A stretch of 64,000 bases of DNA from Atherix ibis (taxonomy: Eukaryota > Arthropoda > Insecta > Diptera > Athericidae), in the NCBI GenBank assembly GCA_958298945.1, contig OY282609.1, forward strand, positions 33,887,212 through 33,951,211, given 5' to 3'. The notes beneath the pieces are model-generated. The model made no database searches. It was given only the letters and a program-made list of their open reading frames with translations, and had not been told where the DNA came from. The position numbers were made by a program, and so were the translations under genes. Positions 12,813-26,554 of the stretch are shown here, one piece after another (position 1 is the stretch's first letter; every line of letters starts with the position of its first letter).

Positions 12813-15800
12813 ATACACCTGATATATTGTAAATCATACGATGTGAATCGAAATTAAGTACAAATATTATCTTTTTTTTTATAAATTTTTAATGTTAAAT
12901 TTCTTTTTCTTTAAATTTTCAATAAAATATATCCCCTGTACCCTGGAACGATAAAGAAGTCTTTAAAATTAAATATTTTGAACAAAATATAAATGAAAAC
13001 TTCAAAAGTATTATTAACAACAAAAATTATTAATGAAAAAAATTCGTTTTTAGTTTCAAAATGCATTTTTTATTATTTAAATAATTTTATTTAAATTTTT
13101 ATTAAATATCTCCAAAACAAAACAAAAAAAACCAACATTTCCATGTATATAAATACCATACATTTTACTAATTTTTAAATAAATCAAATGATTATAATCT
13201 TAGCAAATAGTATAATTGTAAGAGTCGAAATTTAGCCATAATCATATATAGAAGTGTTCACCGATTTTAGTTTAAATCGCCCATCTTTCCTAGAGTTAAT
13301 TTTAGCGATTATTTATTATTAAGACTATTCGAATACATTTAATCGTCATCTATCGATTGCCGTACTATATTATCATTTAAAATTTTATGAAATGCATTTT
13401 ATTTAATATCAATAGATATAATTTGCAAAATTATATTTGAACTAATCTAATCTAAATTTACTTAATGATGAAAATTTTGAAAATAAAAAAAAATTCCATG
13501 TATTAAATTAAATATTTTTATTAAAACTTGGAAAAATACACGTTTTTTTTAAATATTAAAATAGCTTTTATATATTATTTATATATACATATGTGTATAC
13601 ACGTTCATGTATGTTTATTTTTTATTTTTTAATTTAGTTTGTATAAATAGATTACTAAAAACATTTTGTCTCAGTACATTTTGTCTTGTCCTTTATGTAT
13701 CAGTGTAATCCGTCCAAAACGTAGTATTTAAGTTTAATGAAATTGTCAATTTCAGCAAGAAAAATTGTAAATAATTTATTTCAATTAATTTATTTGTAAA
13801 AGTTTTCATGTACGTTTCTTTTATACATATACCATATATAAAGAAAAAATATTTTTAGAATAATTTAATCATTCCTTAGGGTAAGTTATTTGTATAAGCG
13901 ATTTTTTTAAATAAGAAATTAAAAACGAAAATGTCAATTAAGATTTAAAAAAAAAAAACTTATTTTAAGAGCTTTTGTTTTGTTGATTTGTGAATCCCCT
14001 TATATTTTAGTGTATTGTCCAGCCTTTATTATTAATTTTAATTCATATTTCTCGATGTTTGTATGTTTTTTTTGTTTTTGGCTTTGGGTTTTTTTAATGG
14101 AAAAGTACATTTTGCTTGTTATTTTTCTTATGTTGGCAGCTGACAGAATAGAGATATAAAGAGTGGAATGGACCTTGCATTTGTAAGCATTTAAATTAGC
14201 CAATTTTCAATGTCCTTTTATATACAGGTCGATGCGAAAGAATCATACACCGTCCTTACCGTATTATTGAGGATACTGTGCACTGCAAAATTTACTTTTA
14301 AAAGTTAGTAAAATACTTTATATCAAATGAAATACTATATTGTCCGAAATAGCTCTTTAAAAAAGATTTTTCAATTTTATTACGCCACAACCATTAGGCC
14401 ATTTTGCGATTAAAATTTTGCAATTTATTGTCTTTTGTTGCTCTTAGTAAAAAGAGCTTTGATTAGTTTTCGAAAAGGTAGGTTTTCTTCTTTTTTTAAA
14501 ACAATAATTTTTTTGTAGAATAGTATGAAGAATAAATTTAAATAAATTATCATAAAAATAAATGATAAGAACTAGTAAATTATTTAGTTAAAAAAACTGG
14601 GTGTAAAATCTTTGAAAATAAAAAGAATAAAAAACATTTTCACAGATTTTCCATGAACAAATGGAATTTTACTAATAAGATTGATAATTAGCATAAATTA
14701 TAGTATTCCATACTTCTTTAAATAATCAAGACTTATTAGACCGGCTGGCTTAAAAACAAACTTTAAGAATATTTAAAGCTAGTAAAAAATTGAATTATTG
14801 AAAAATTTCCAAAAAATTAGAAAATTATATTTTTTATGTTTATAAAAATTTTCTCTTGTTTGTTAAAAATATTTTAAGAAAAAATACTTTTTTTTTTATA
14901 TTTTAAAAATTATTATAAAAAATTTTAAGCACTTTAAAAAAAAAATACTTATTTTGCCAAATTATTTTTTTCTTAAATCATTGAAACTGGAACATATCGT
15001 TTTTTGTGAAAGCAACATATAACCTTTAGGGCAAAATTTGAAGATTTAAAAGCTTAACCCTGCCTGAAAATATTAAAAAGATGTTTTTTTTGCATTTATT
15101 TGGACGAAAGAAAAAAAATACAAAAATTTTTATTGATTAAATAAGATGAATTTCTTTTATTGCTCTTAGTAGAAATTAATTATTTGAAATATATTTATTC
15201 AAATTGATTCACTCTCGAAGCTAATTTTGGATTACTTGACCAACAATAGTCTACTGAGAACACCTTTACCGAAATTCTGTCCACGAAAATTGAAAATCAT
15301 ACACACTTTATCTGCCAATCCTCTTTTTAATGTGATTAAACAATCAATCATGGGTCCAAAAAATTTACCAAACTCAAAATGATGAATCCGAACAACAACA
15401 GACCAGCTTTGCTTAGGAAACTACAATAGTAACACCATCCATATGAATAAATGGCATTACATCGCGATGCTATAAAGCAGCTATTGGGGCTCATGCCTAA
15501 AGGATCTTACATACAAAACAAACAAAAATAAATTGATTCAATAATTATATTTAAAAAATAATTTGACATTCCAATTAGTACATTTCAAGTTAGTCGGACA
15601 AACACGATATGAAAAAGTGGTGTATTGTAGATAATTCAATTAATTATTGAATAGATTGTCAATTTTGGACAAGGAAGGTAAAATAAGAGCTGGAAATTTA
15701 GCGTTATGAGTCGCCCAGTTTTTTAATTAACTAAGTTTAGAGTACTAATACCACATGTGCAAATACGATCATCAATCTTGAAATTGTTGTTTTTTTTTAT

Positions 15801-17131
15801 CTGCAGCTGCATTTTTTTTTTATTGTAGCGAATCTGTAGATCGAAAAAAAATATCGAAAAACTAACCGCTGGCCAGTGGCATATATTAAAAATCTAATTA
15901 ATATTCATAAAATAACTACATTTAATATTCACTAATAATACACATCCCAAGTGAAAATGATAACAGAGCATTATCTAAGATAAAACTAAAGATTATCTGA
16001 TATGTAAGCTTCCGATTTTAATTTACAATTGCTTTTATTAACATAATGAATTCAAATATATCAAATTTTGTATGTATTAACTTAAAGCATATCTAATTAA
16101 CCATAAAAAAATTTATGGGGAAGCTTGAAAAGAAGTTATGGGGAAGCTTTGCTAAAAATAGAGTACTATTAAGGTTAATAATTACTGATAAATTTGTTGT
16201 GTTTATTTTCTTTCCTTTATTTCTGTTATTATTTGAAGTACCGAAAAGCCAGCACGAGGTCATCAATTACTACAATATATTAATTAATTTAAAAAAAAAA
16301 CTTCTTTTGATAAAATGCATTAAAGAAGTATACCAAATTTTTTTCACATAATGCCCATTACAAAATTTTGACCAATTAAAATCTATTTAGATCCACAATA
16401 ACTATAGAACTAACATTATCTAAATTTCAATTTGAATTGCTAAAATTTCATTAAATCCAACATATGCATAAATTTCGAATATAAAATTGTATAAAAGAAA
16501 ACATACAATTATTATAGAGAAGGTAAAAACTTAGTTTTACAGGAAATCGTTTGATAACATTACTAATATTTATAAATCTGCACGAGTATAAGAGTATTGA
16601 CATTTGACTTTGAATTAGTAAATTGCATGAAATTGGAAAGTATTTGCTGAAATAAGAATAATTATTTATGAAACATCAATATAATAAATTGAAATTATTA
16701 ATTTTATAAAATAGATTTAAAATTGTTTTTGTTTTAATTTTTCAGAATTTGTTATTATTGAAAATGGTATAAATCCATTTGTACGAAAAAGAAATAGTTT
16801 ATTTACAAACTATTATTGCATAAAAAAATTTTTTTATCGGGTGATGTTTTTAACACCAGATTTATGGTATTAAAAACATTACCCGATTCGATTAACGTTT
16901 GCCAATATTTTTAAATTGATTCAAACGCAAATCCTTAAATATCTCAATATATTGTATAAATCGACTTATACCACTTTCAAAAACAACGGCTCATATATAT
17001 TTATAGCTCATATAAAATTATATTATTACTAATATTTTGCAATAATTTAAATAGCACATAAAAAATTTATTTAAAAAAATAGGCCTATGAAAATGATGAT
17101 ATTTAGAAATGAAAAGAAATATTACCCTAAA
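12813..17131. other. AT-rich region with no recognised gene
   Basis: About 4.3 kb between the 11.7-kb mariner and the 3' end of Mtr4. Base composition is extremely AT-rich with many A and T runs, and no coding exon of known type was seen. The right part (16740-17000) contains one copy of a dispersed repeat listed separately. The Gliotactin and Mtr4 genes converge on this region. Confidence 0.5.
16740..17000 (+). repeat. Dispersed non-coding repeat, copy A, with hairpin
   Basis: About 250 bp that also occurs in inverted orientation at about 36725-36970. Shared blocks include a 25-base identity starting gaaaatggtataaatccatt, a block containing cgattcgattaacgtttg, ccttaaatatctcaatata, and an accactttcaaaaa tail followed by gctcata. 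In this copy the segment around 16838-16890 forms a hairpin: tcgggtgatgtttttaacac pairs, with two mismatches, with a downstream arm of the form ggtattaaaaacattaccc. There is no coding capacity. It is probably a non-autonomous transposable element of unknown class. Confidence 0.6.
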
Positions 17132-20100
17132 TTATAGATATAATGAAGCGGCGAAAACAATATCGCGTTTCAGTAATCGTATTCCTTCAGAGAACATATT
17201 CTCTAGTTCGGTATTACCGATAGTCTTCGCTGCTTGGCACATTTGCCGCAATAATTCCTCAAGCCGTCGCATACACCTTATTATTGAACCTTCAAATATG
17301 GTGGTCATTTTGCATAAATTATAAAATGATGCGCCCTTACACCAAGAGAGAACCACATCCATAAGAAATGGTTTAAACTTCTCTACGTATACATCTTCTT
17401 CGATCTCTAATTTACACTCCTTTGATACTTTGGCGATTCGTTTTGCCAATTCTTGCATTGTTCGTAGTGGTCCAGATAATTCCTCTGTAGATGCTGGTGT
17501 TTCGGCACTTTTCTCATCACACACAAAACACGACAGTAACGATACAGCTTGTGGAGTTGTTAAATTCTTAAAAACACCATTGAATATCATTTCAGTTATT
17601 AATAGTTCGTCGGCCGAGCTTAGCTCGCACGCAACACGTCCCTTAAATTCAATCACATCATTTTGGTTACAATAACCAAGACGTCGTAATACACGCTTCC
17701 GATACTTTAGTTCATCCATCTGCAAAAGACTTCTGGCTGCACGTAATTTATTTGTAGCTACTTTTAATTCCTCTTCAATTTTTCGTTTTTCTGTATATTT
17801 TGCATAAAGAGAATCTAATTCGGGAGATTTATGTAGTGCATGTGAAAACAAGCTTTTTTCAAATTTATCAATACAATCGACTATATTTTTAAATTCATTA
17901 TCTTTTATATGCATTTCGGTGATTGGATTAAGCAAAGGTGGACCGTTCGGAAATCTATTTTTCACTTCTTCTATACTTTTCAATACAGAACGTCTATGCT
18001 CTGTTGGTCGTAAGTCGTCTGGATAATATACTCGTATTGATGATATACGCGATATTAATTTATGAAGAACCGATACAATTTCCATACTACCTCGATTACC
18101 TGGCGGACACGGTCGTGGTATCGAATCTTTTTCGAAAACATGTAGCAGAACGTCTATTATAACGGCCGTTTCTGTCTTAAGGGGATTTTTCTTATCGTCA
18201 GTTTGTTTTTTAAAATTAACTATTACGCCCCAATCGAATTCGTCTATCTCATTTTGTATTTTAACCAGTCGCCCTGGTTGTAAAAACGGTATAAGATATT
18301 CCGGTTTTGTAATGAATGTACGATACTGTTTTCCCAAAATATCCAATTGCTCCCTTATATGGTAGTAAGAGGCTATGGAGTGTTCTTTGACTATTTTCAA
18401 TTTCTGCAATTGGTTTTGCTTTTCTTGTACACTTTTGTACAAGTCTGGAATTGAGCTTTGATTTTGGAATTGGAAAAATGACCGCTCCAACATGTATTCG
18501 GGATTAATGCCTTCGACGCGTAACAGATTAAGCACCATGTTATAAGTGAGATGGAAAGCTGAATTGATCGGATCTGCTTTGCCTTGGATAATTCCTCGAC
18601 CAATAGCCGGTGAAACTTTTTCATCAATCATCAAAATTACTATGCCCTTATCATCAAGACCACGTCTGCCAGCACGACCCGACATTTGAATATATTCTCC
18701 TAAAATACATATAAATATAAATCCAGTAAAATTTTACAAATAAGAAACAACCTGATGTGAGCCAACGAAAATCTTTGCCATCGAATTTTCTTGCAGCAGT
18801 GAATAAGACAGTTCTTGCTGGCATATTCAAACCCATTGCAAAAGTTTCAGTTGCAAAAAGTGCTTTAATAAATCCTTCGCCAAACAATATTTCAATAGTT
18901 TCTTTTAAGATTGGTAGTAAACCGCCATGATGTATACCAATTCCTCGTCTCAACAAAGGCAAAATGTGTTCTACTTGAGGAAGTTGCCTATCTTCTTCGG
19001 AAAGTACGTCCATTGCGTTATTAAACACTTCATCAACCAGTTTTTTTTCCTCGTTTGTGTTAAAATCCAGCTTAGCCATTTGTTTTGCGTACAATTCACA
19101 TTCTTTTTTGCTAAATGAAAAAATAATGACTGGGGCAAAATTTTTCTCCATTATCAATTTAACTATTTTAAAAATATTCGTCTGATCGCTAGCATTTTTC
19201 ATTCCACCATGGCGACCTTTCTGATCACCTTTCGCTGCATCACCGGTATTTTGTAGTACGCTCATGGCTTTGTTGAAATTATCCTCATTAAACACACCTT
19301 TCTCATCGACTACTAACCGTATACCGTCACCTCCAGCAGGAAACAGAAAATGTTGTAACGGTGTAGGTCTATAATCTGTATATACAACATGGCAAGGTTG
19401 CTTGTGTAAATGGCATACCCATTCGGCGAACTGGCGTGCATTCGGAATTGTTGCTGATAGGAAAATATAGCGAACATTGTCCGGTAGTAAAATTAGCGTC
19501 TCCTCCCATACAACACCGCGTTCCTTATCTCTCATATAATGAATCTCATCGAATATCACCCAACCAACTTCACGCATAATTTCTGAGCCACGATAAAGCA
19601 TATTTCTTAGAATTTCGGTTGTCATTATCAAGCACGAACCGATAGGATTAATCGTTACATCTCCGGTTATAAGGCCAACATCTTTGAACTCTTCACAAAA
19701 CTCTCGGTATTTCTGATTTGACAGAGCTTTTATTGGAGTTGTGTAAATAACTTTTTGCTTCAATTTCAACGATTTCGCAATTGCATATTCTGCAACGACC
19801 GTCTTACCAGCCGATGTGTGAGCGGACACTAATACCGATTGGTTATTTTCAATACAAAGAATGGCTTCTTTTTGAAACGGATCGAGGACAAACGGGTATT
19901 CTTTAGCTGGCTCTTCTTTAAATAGTTGAATTGGAATATATTCTTGTCCCGGATAAATAGCAACTTCGTGTGTACATGTTTCGGGCGACTGCAGCACATG
20001 TACTGATATGCGGGATGTTATATCCTCGATGCATATTTCATCAAGAATCGATTCTACTTTTTCTTTTTTAAATGGGCTAACATTTTGTGATTCTTCCTCT

Positions 20101-20300
20101 TCATCCTCTTCGTGCGATCTCTTTTTAGTACCAACTCTGTAAAATATCTACAATTTTTAGCATGCAAACTGGATCAATCGCAAAGCGTATACTTATTACT
20201 TTTCATTTGTGTCATTTTGTTCTATAACAACTGGATTAGCTGAAATATTTCCCGCGCTTTCGTGTTCGAAAACATCAAATAAATCATCAACATCACCCAT
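17132..20300 (-). CDS. Mtr4: Mtr4, exosome-associated RNA helicase
   Basis: Exons on the minus strand: 20300-20200, 20136-18752, 18699-17132. The joined frame is open for 1017 codons, close to MTR4 proteins elsewhere. Mtr4 is the nuclear 3'-5' helicase that feeds RNA to the exosome and drives the TRAMP complex. The acidic N-terminus starts [14 protein letters not shown]. Helicase motifs follow in order: Walker A AHTSAGKT at about 139-146, DEIH at 230-233, SAT at 261-263, and motif [10 protein letters not shown] at about 502-509. The KOW arch region contains [13 protein letters not shown], and the C-terminal DSHCT domain ends [17 protein letters not shown] (here [14 protein letters not shown]), the typical MTR4 terminus. 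The arch sequence and length fit Mtr4 rather than its cytoplasmic paralogue Ski2 (twister in Drosophila). It is divergent from the B17 subunit gene and convergent with Gliotactin. Confidence 0.95.
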
Positions 20301-20979
20301 CAAAGAATTTATTTATTAATTATATATCATTTAAACAAAATAATTTACGAAAGACTTCTTGTCAAGTAAAATTGCAATAAAACAGTAAAACTTCAATAAA
20401 AAATATCGAACACATGCGGTTTCGAATTATAGGAAAACAATTGGTACTGCCTCATCAATAGACACTTTTATATTTTAAATTGACAAACGTGTACTGACAT
20501 TTTTTTATATTTAAAATGGAAAAATCATGAACATTAGAAAAATTTTTGATAATTTATTATTTTGTTTCTTATATCTTTGACAATGACGTCGTCATAAATA
20601 ATATTAATATCTTATATTGGCAGTCAATCAATTTCTATTAAAACCATTTTAATTTGAACTGACTTTTTTCTTCCATATATTATGATAGTTTACTTAAATG
20701 TAAATTTAAGTGTATTTTTTAGATATCTTACAACTTTCTAACAAACAAAATTACAATTTTTTACAACAAATCACTTAGCAAACTTATAAAATAAACAACT
20801 TAGGTCGACAAAATATATTATTTTATAAAATTATATATATTTTAAACAAAATTAATGTAATAAGATATTACAATACCCTCTTGGTGAAAACACTCATTTT
20901 AAAGACGGTAACTAGTGTTGACTGTCACTAGTTATAAACAATTTCTTGTCCACAAGCATACAGGGGAACCAGGTTATTT

Positions 20980-22300
20980 ACATTAGTGTGGAAGCGATTG
21001 ATGGCATGTTGTTTATGTTCTGTTAAGACTGTGGTAAATATCACAACTAATTAAGTCTCGATTAATAGCTTTGCTACGAAAATAGAATGAAGTATCAACA
21101 ATTTTTCGGATGATTTTGAATTGAAGGGATTTTTGTGGAGATGAATTGGAACGCGTACTAGAACTCCATTATTTAATACTGTACGTTCAGAAAAATTGTG
21201 TTGGAAACCAAAAGTTTTGCCTTTCGTTTCAGCTTTGACCGGTTGTCCAGCAGTCTAAGAAGTTTTCAAAAACGTCTGTTATGTTCAAATTCTTTAAATT
21301 CGTGTGAGGTTCCCATTTAAGCCGTTAGTCTAGGTTTGGTTTCAGGTAGTGTACTTTGTTACGGGATTGTAAATGATAGGAAGGTGTTTGGATAAATGAA
21401 TGTTTTTGCGATTTAATTTAGGATAGGAACTGTAATTAAATCAAAACTGGGTATTTTTTTTATTGCCAAGTTGTTGTATTGCATTTTGTATTTCGGTTAA
21501 AGTAAAATTTATGTGCGGAAGACTCATGATTGTGTATTTCTTCTATGTCGGTTGCGTGAAGTGGAGGTGTTGGCTAAGTGCTTGGCATATACGTTCCCAT
21601 TATCTTTGTCCGTTTTTGCCCAAATACCGCCATATTGTCGCAGTAGGTGGGATGTTATTTTGTAGGACAATAATTATTTTATTAGGATTGTCTTTGATAT
21701 TTTCAATTTCTAATGCTAATTCTTGTTGTAGTCGATTTAGTTTCTGCTTAAGCCTATTTATTAACTAGCGTTGTAATTGCGCTCTAAATTTTCGTTTCTC
21801 AGTTATTAATGTCCGTACTCTTCAAGGGAAATTTCGTTACCACGTTGATTTTTTGCAGTGTTTTATATTAGCTTTCGTTATTGAGTATATTTTTTTCTAG
21901 CCTTTCTCTAAGATTTACCACTAAGAAGTTATGGAAAGAGTTTTAATGCACTCTATAAAGATACTAGGTCGTTAAAAAGGAGATGTTGATAATTATGTTG
22001 GAGTTGGAGGGAAAAATTGTTCGATATTCTGTACGAAGTAGAACATCTTGAAATATCGTTCGCCGAGAGCTTACTGTTACTTTATTTAGTATAAATATAA
22101 ATAAATGTTGGCGGGATTTTGTTATGGTTGTGCAACTATGGGTAGTATGGTCTGTTCTGTACGTATTGTAGTATGATAACGTGAAGCACGTTTTGGACGT
22201 AGTATGTCTCTGTTAATAGTCTATCGTTTTAAACTCCGTCCAGTTTTTGTATATGGAATTTCAAAGCTTTGTCATTGCACAGAAGGATGGATATGAGTTT
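20980..22300 (-). mobile_element. Degenerate Jockey-like LINE relic
   Basis: On the minus strand near 21515-21425 the frames read INFTLTEIQNAIQQLGNKK and then SFDLITVPIL. These match the segment leading into Jockey reverse transcriptase (FTxxEVxxAIxxLKxxKAPGFDLIT). Further 5' on that strand, pieces such as QQELALEIENIKDN and ALSQHLHFT fit the linker between endonuclease and polymerase domains. Stops and frameshifts are frequent, and both borders are estimates. It lies between Mtr4 and the B17 subunit gene. Confidence 0.55.
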
Positions 22301-22730
22301 TACAATACAAGCCCCGACTCTTTTGTCATAATAAAATGATTTGTACATCAATGCAGAAGTATTACTAGAAATAAATAATTCTCAATTATTTTCTAAAAAA
22401 ATTTTTCATGCTACATCAGTATTAGTGTAAATTTTCCTTTTTTGCTTTAATATATGAACCACAGAGATTACATGAATAAATTTATAGTTTTATTAATTTT
22501 TATTGTAAGAAAATTGAAAATATTTGGCGCCCACACAATATGTTATAAAACACAGTACCTATTCTGCGGTAACTGCAATTATTTAAATTCTAGTACATTT
22601 TTAATGTTACGTGTTTTGCTAGTTGACATTTGGTTGAGGAAATTTATTGTATTTTTCATGAGTGCTACAAGAGTTAGAACATTTAATTTGTTTGATTAAT
22701 TTAGTGCAGCATTAAAGAAGTTATTTCATA

Positions 22731-23373
22731 ATGGCATCGCAAACTGGCGGTGTGGCGCCTATACCAATCGCTGGACGAATGGTCCGGGAACGGGAGAGGC
22801 TAACTGGGATGAGTGTTGAAGAAAGAGCCTGGCGTAAACAATGGCTAGCCGATCAGCATTTATCTGCAAATGAGCCCCGGCGAGTTCCAGAACTAGAAAT
22901 GGAATTAAAAAATCCAATTCGGCGATTTTATACCGCACCTCTTGATAAATTATGTGATGTCCTCACACCGAAATTAGTAATTTCATCTCCATAAGTTACA
23001 TAATAACATTACACATAACCTCAAACAAATTCCATCCTTTACCGTTTAATAGGGTTTTCAAAGAGCATTTGCAATACGTTTCTGGACGGGAAAAGTTCTG
23101 ATGTCATTGAGCGCAATTTATGGTATTGCATATTATTTTAAATACAACCAAAATGTAAGATGTGGAATAATGTTTCTATCGAAATTCGTATATAATGTTT
23201 ATTAATATTATATTCTTTGTTACATTCAAAAGGATTGGACACGAAAAGGTGGCTGGCGTGTTATAAAATCACGTACTTCAACTATGCCTGGAGACCCAGG
23301 ATACCCACGAGTTAGCGATCGTAGTAAACCCTCTGATTATGCGGCCAGAGGATTCGATAAATCACCCATATAA
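22731..23373 (+). CDS. ND-B17: NADH dehydrogenase (ubiquinone) B17 subunit (NDUFB6 family)
   Basis: Three coding exons, 22731-22976, 23053-23154 and 23233-23373, join in phase to give 162 codons. This is an accessory subunit of mitochondrial complex I in the membrane arm. The N-terminal part has GMSVEERAWRKQWLADQHL and a conserved NPIRRFYTAPLDKL stretch. Exon 2 encodes the single transmembrane helix (RFWTGKVLMSLSAIYGIAYY). Exon 3 encodes the intermembrane-space tail with DWTRKGGWRV and PGDPGYPR. The ATG follows a short AT-rich leader and is the first in frame. It reads toward Cyclin E. I recall the fly homologue as CG13240 in the same chromosomal region as Mtr4, Gli and CycE. Confidence 0.93.
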
Positions 23374-26300
23374 AATGTAGATAAATTCTTCGTGATTAAA
23401 ATGTTCTAAGGAAAACATGAAAAACGCATATTTGTTTTTAAATAATTTTGCTTGTGCTCTAATTAAAGTTCAATACACTCTCATTAATTCTTTTGTTAAT
23501 ATACCATGCCGATGTATTTGATTACTCGGCATTTTATTACTATAAATGCTAAAGTGATAGCTCAGCGATTTCTTAAAAATAATTCATTTTTCTGGACGAC
23601 TTAATATAAGTACAGTTGTGTTGTCAGTTTTCACGCTGTTTTTGTAGGAGGCCATTTTTAGTGGCTTTTCCAATCTGACTGGTATTTATCATTAGCATTT
23701 TGAAAAATTCGGGTTTTTGGTGAATTTGTTTGTATTTAAAGCGAATGGGTGACGAAATGTGTTTATGTAGTTGAACTTGGCGCGTTTAAACAAATTATAT
23801 ACCACTGCATACAAGTGAGCGAATATAGCATTAACGAATTCAGTCAGATGAGATAAACAGCTGGTCGATGTCAAATAGGCGGGTTTGTTTCTCTTTCATT
23901 AATGTAAGTGTCAGAATTTCTGTCCTTAAACTTGGCACAACTTAATTTATCCGAAAACTATTGTTGCCATATTTTATTATTTTCGGTATTATTTCAATGG
24001 AGAATTCGTGGTGAATAGAATAAATTCAATTTCATACCGAATTTAGTTGTCAGAATAGGAGTACTTTTATTATTATTGACTATTTGAATGATTCTTCCAT
24101 GAAATATTAATATTATTATGACTATTTGTATAAATACACATATCGTTAACGCAATATAAAATAATATATTAATGTTTATGATATTGTTTACATTTTCATA
24201 TGTTAAGTAGAATAGTTTAAAAATACTATGTTTGAAGTGTAAACATTTACATTTAATAGTAAATGATTTTTTAAAATCTATCATTCTAAATAAGATATAA
24301 TAATAATATAATTTCTAGTAATAATAATTTGGCGGATAATTCAACATAGATTTGTCCGAAATCTGTCTCCTAGAAAACAACTCAGTGCGTAACCTCAAAC
24401 AGTTCCCGCCAGTAAGAGCAGCTGCGCGGTGGTATTAAAACGTATTCAACTCACAGTGATAATCGAGTTAGCTTTGCCTTCAAATATGTTATATTTCCGT
24501 ATTAATAAAAGCACTTTAGAATAAATTTATATAATATTTGAAATATTCTATGTGCTCGTGAAATGAAAAATAGTGAAATTTCATATTTACTATTGATATA
24601 AGTGCTTAAATATTGTCTTAAGGCTTCGAGTAAATACATTTGATAAGTGGTTAAATATGTTTGAGTAAAAATATTACATTTGAATATATATTAGCGTAAT
24701 TAAGGTAATTTAATGGATAATAATGCATATTATGTAGCAAATTATAATAGAATAATTGGTAAATTAATTTTCGATATGTAACTGAGAGCTACTGATATAC
24801 TTGTACATATACACGAATATTTCTCGTACATATACATACCTATGTAACAAATTCGCGCGCGATAATTTTTACTAAAATAGTAAAGGATGTCAACATTAGA
24901 TATTTCTGAACAATATTAAATTTGCATACTTAATAAATCAAGAATTAATTTCAATAGAATTAAATAGAAGTTTCATTCATAATAAATGAGTATTTTAGCA
25001 GTAAAATTGTACTTATTATTTTTTGCTTCGAATTTGACGTGTCTTCATGGTGTGATAAAAATTTTCGCGCCCAGATTGTGATATATTATTTTCAAGATTT
25101 TACCCTCTTCTACTTTGAATATTTGAATAAATCTAATATCATTATGATCTATATGTTATTAGGTATTAGATTTTATTAAAAAAATTAAATTTCGAAAATT
25201 TTAATTGCCACATAATTACGCGCCTAAATAGAGCTTCTTGTCAGAGATTAGGAATTTGTTCTTTGCAGATCGAGAATGGCGACTACGATCATCAACGTGG
25301 ACTGCAAATCAATTTAATTAAAAATAACATTCATATAAATCGATTTCTATTAAATATCTATAAAATATATAATCATCGATTAATATTTAATACAATTAAT
25401 GTGTATTTTTAATAGTATTGTGCTAATGAATAATTATTTTCGTAATTAGTAAATGTTGAAAAAAAGGTGTTTAATTTTCAGAAAAAATATATGAATTAAT
25501 TTAAGATATATAGTGAAATATTATTTATTTAAAATTTGATAGAATAAGTTTTGAAATAGACATTATATAAAAATAGTGAACAAATCCGAGTAAAAAAGTA
25601 AGCTAGCTAGCCATATTTCTAGGGGTTAGAAAATTCTATTTAATAAAAATGTGTGTGTACGTACGTGTGAGTGTGGCTTCCCTATGCTTTATATAGGATA
25701 GAATTTATGCTACGGAATGTATATTAGTATACAAATTGAAAAATTCCAAAACAGTGAGGAAAATTGAATTCAGGTAGACTCCGAAGAAAGAGAAACAATA
25801 TGCAATGTGTCCCGGCCTCCCTACCTAGGTTAGAGCCGGTTTTGTTGCTTCCAAAGAAAACAGCCACAAAAAATGTTGCTATTTGTTTGAGCTGTTCCTT
25901 CAACCCTTGTTGTTTAGCTAAAATTGTATAGTGTGAGTGTATATAGTGTAAATGATCGGTTAAAGCCTAACAAAAACGATCAACAGCTTGCACACACATC
26001 CGAAATTCTACCCTCATTTTTCCAGGGCGCAAGACTGCTTTTCTGTTTCGGCATTTACCTTAACAGTGTATGTTTGCAAAGCCCTAGCATTCTATTTGAA
26101 TTTTCGGTCCCTAATTTTTAATGTTTGTCATTCTATTGTAGCATTCCCTTTGCCTTGTGTGGCACACAGTAATCTTTCACTACACCTAGGAACTTATCCA
26201 TGTGAATGTGATGCGATGCGATTATATATATTTCGGCATTTGAACCTATTTCAATAACTTTTTTCTGCAATGGCCATACAATACACCCTAAGATTATTTT

Positions 26301-26554
26301 CTTATAAAAAATATGTGCACATTCTTGTACATGAAGAAGAAAGTCAACGTTGAATTATCTCAAAAGTAACTGCATACTAATCTGACTCTGTATTAATAAT
26401 TTATGGTACTGTATATAGATAGATAGAATTAGAAAATAAATCCCGGTCCTTCTTATTCTAAAATTTTCATTTTTATTTTCTGTTTCCAGTTTGATTTTAT
26501 TTATCAACAATTGCAATAGCAAAAGTGGATAAGACAAGATCGTTGCTGACAGTC
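23374..26554. promoter_or_regulatory. Cyclin E upstream region with E2F-like sites
   Basis: About 3.2 kb without a coding exon, between the B17 subunit stop and the Cyclin E start codon. GC-rich words stand out in AT-rich DNA: TTTGGCGG at 24328-24335, TTCCCGCC at 24403-24410 and TTTCGCGC at 25063-25070. The last fits the E2F consensus TTTSSCGC exactly and the other two fit loosely. Drosophila Cyclin E is a known E2F target, so these may be functional, but transcription start sites are not visible. No other gene was recognised here. Confidence 0.4.

Noticed and set aside
17132..20300. Helicase as Ski2 (twister) rather than Mtr4
   Set aside because: The length (1017 codons), the KOW arch, the N-terminus and the [10 protein letters not shown] end fit Mtr4; Ski2 proteins are longer and differ at the termini.
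21463..21768. 101-codon plus-strand open frame near 21.5 kb
   Set aside because: The opposite strand carries a Jockey-like FTLTEIQNAI...FDLIT segment, so this frame is a shadow of a LINE relic.
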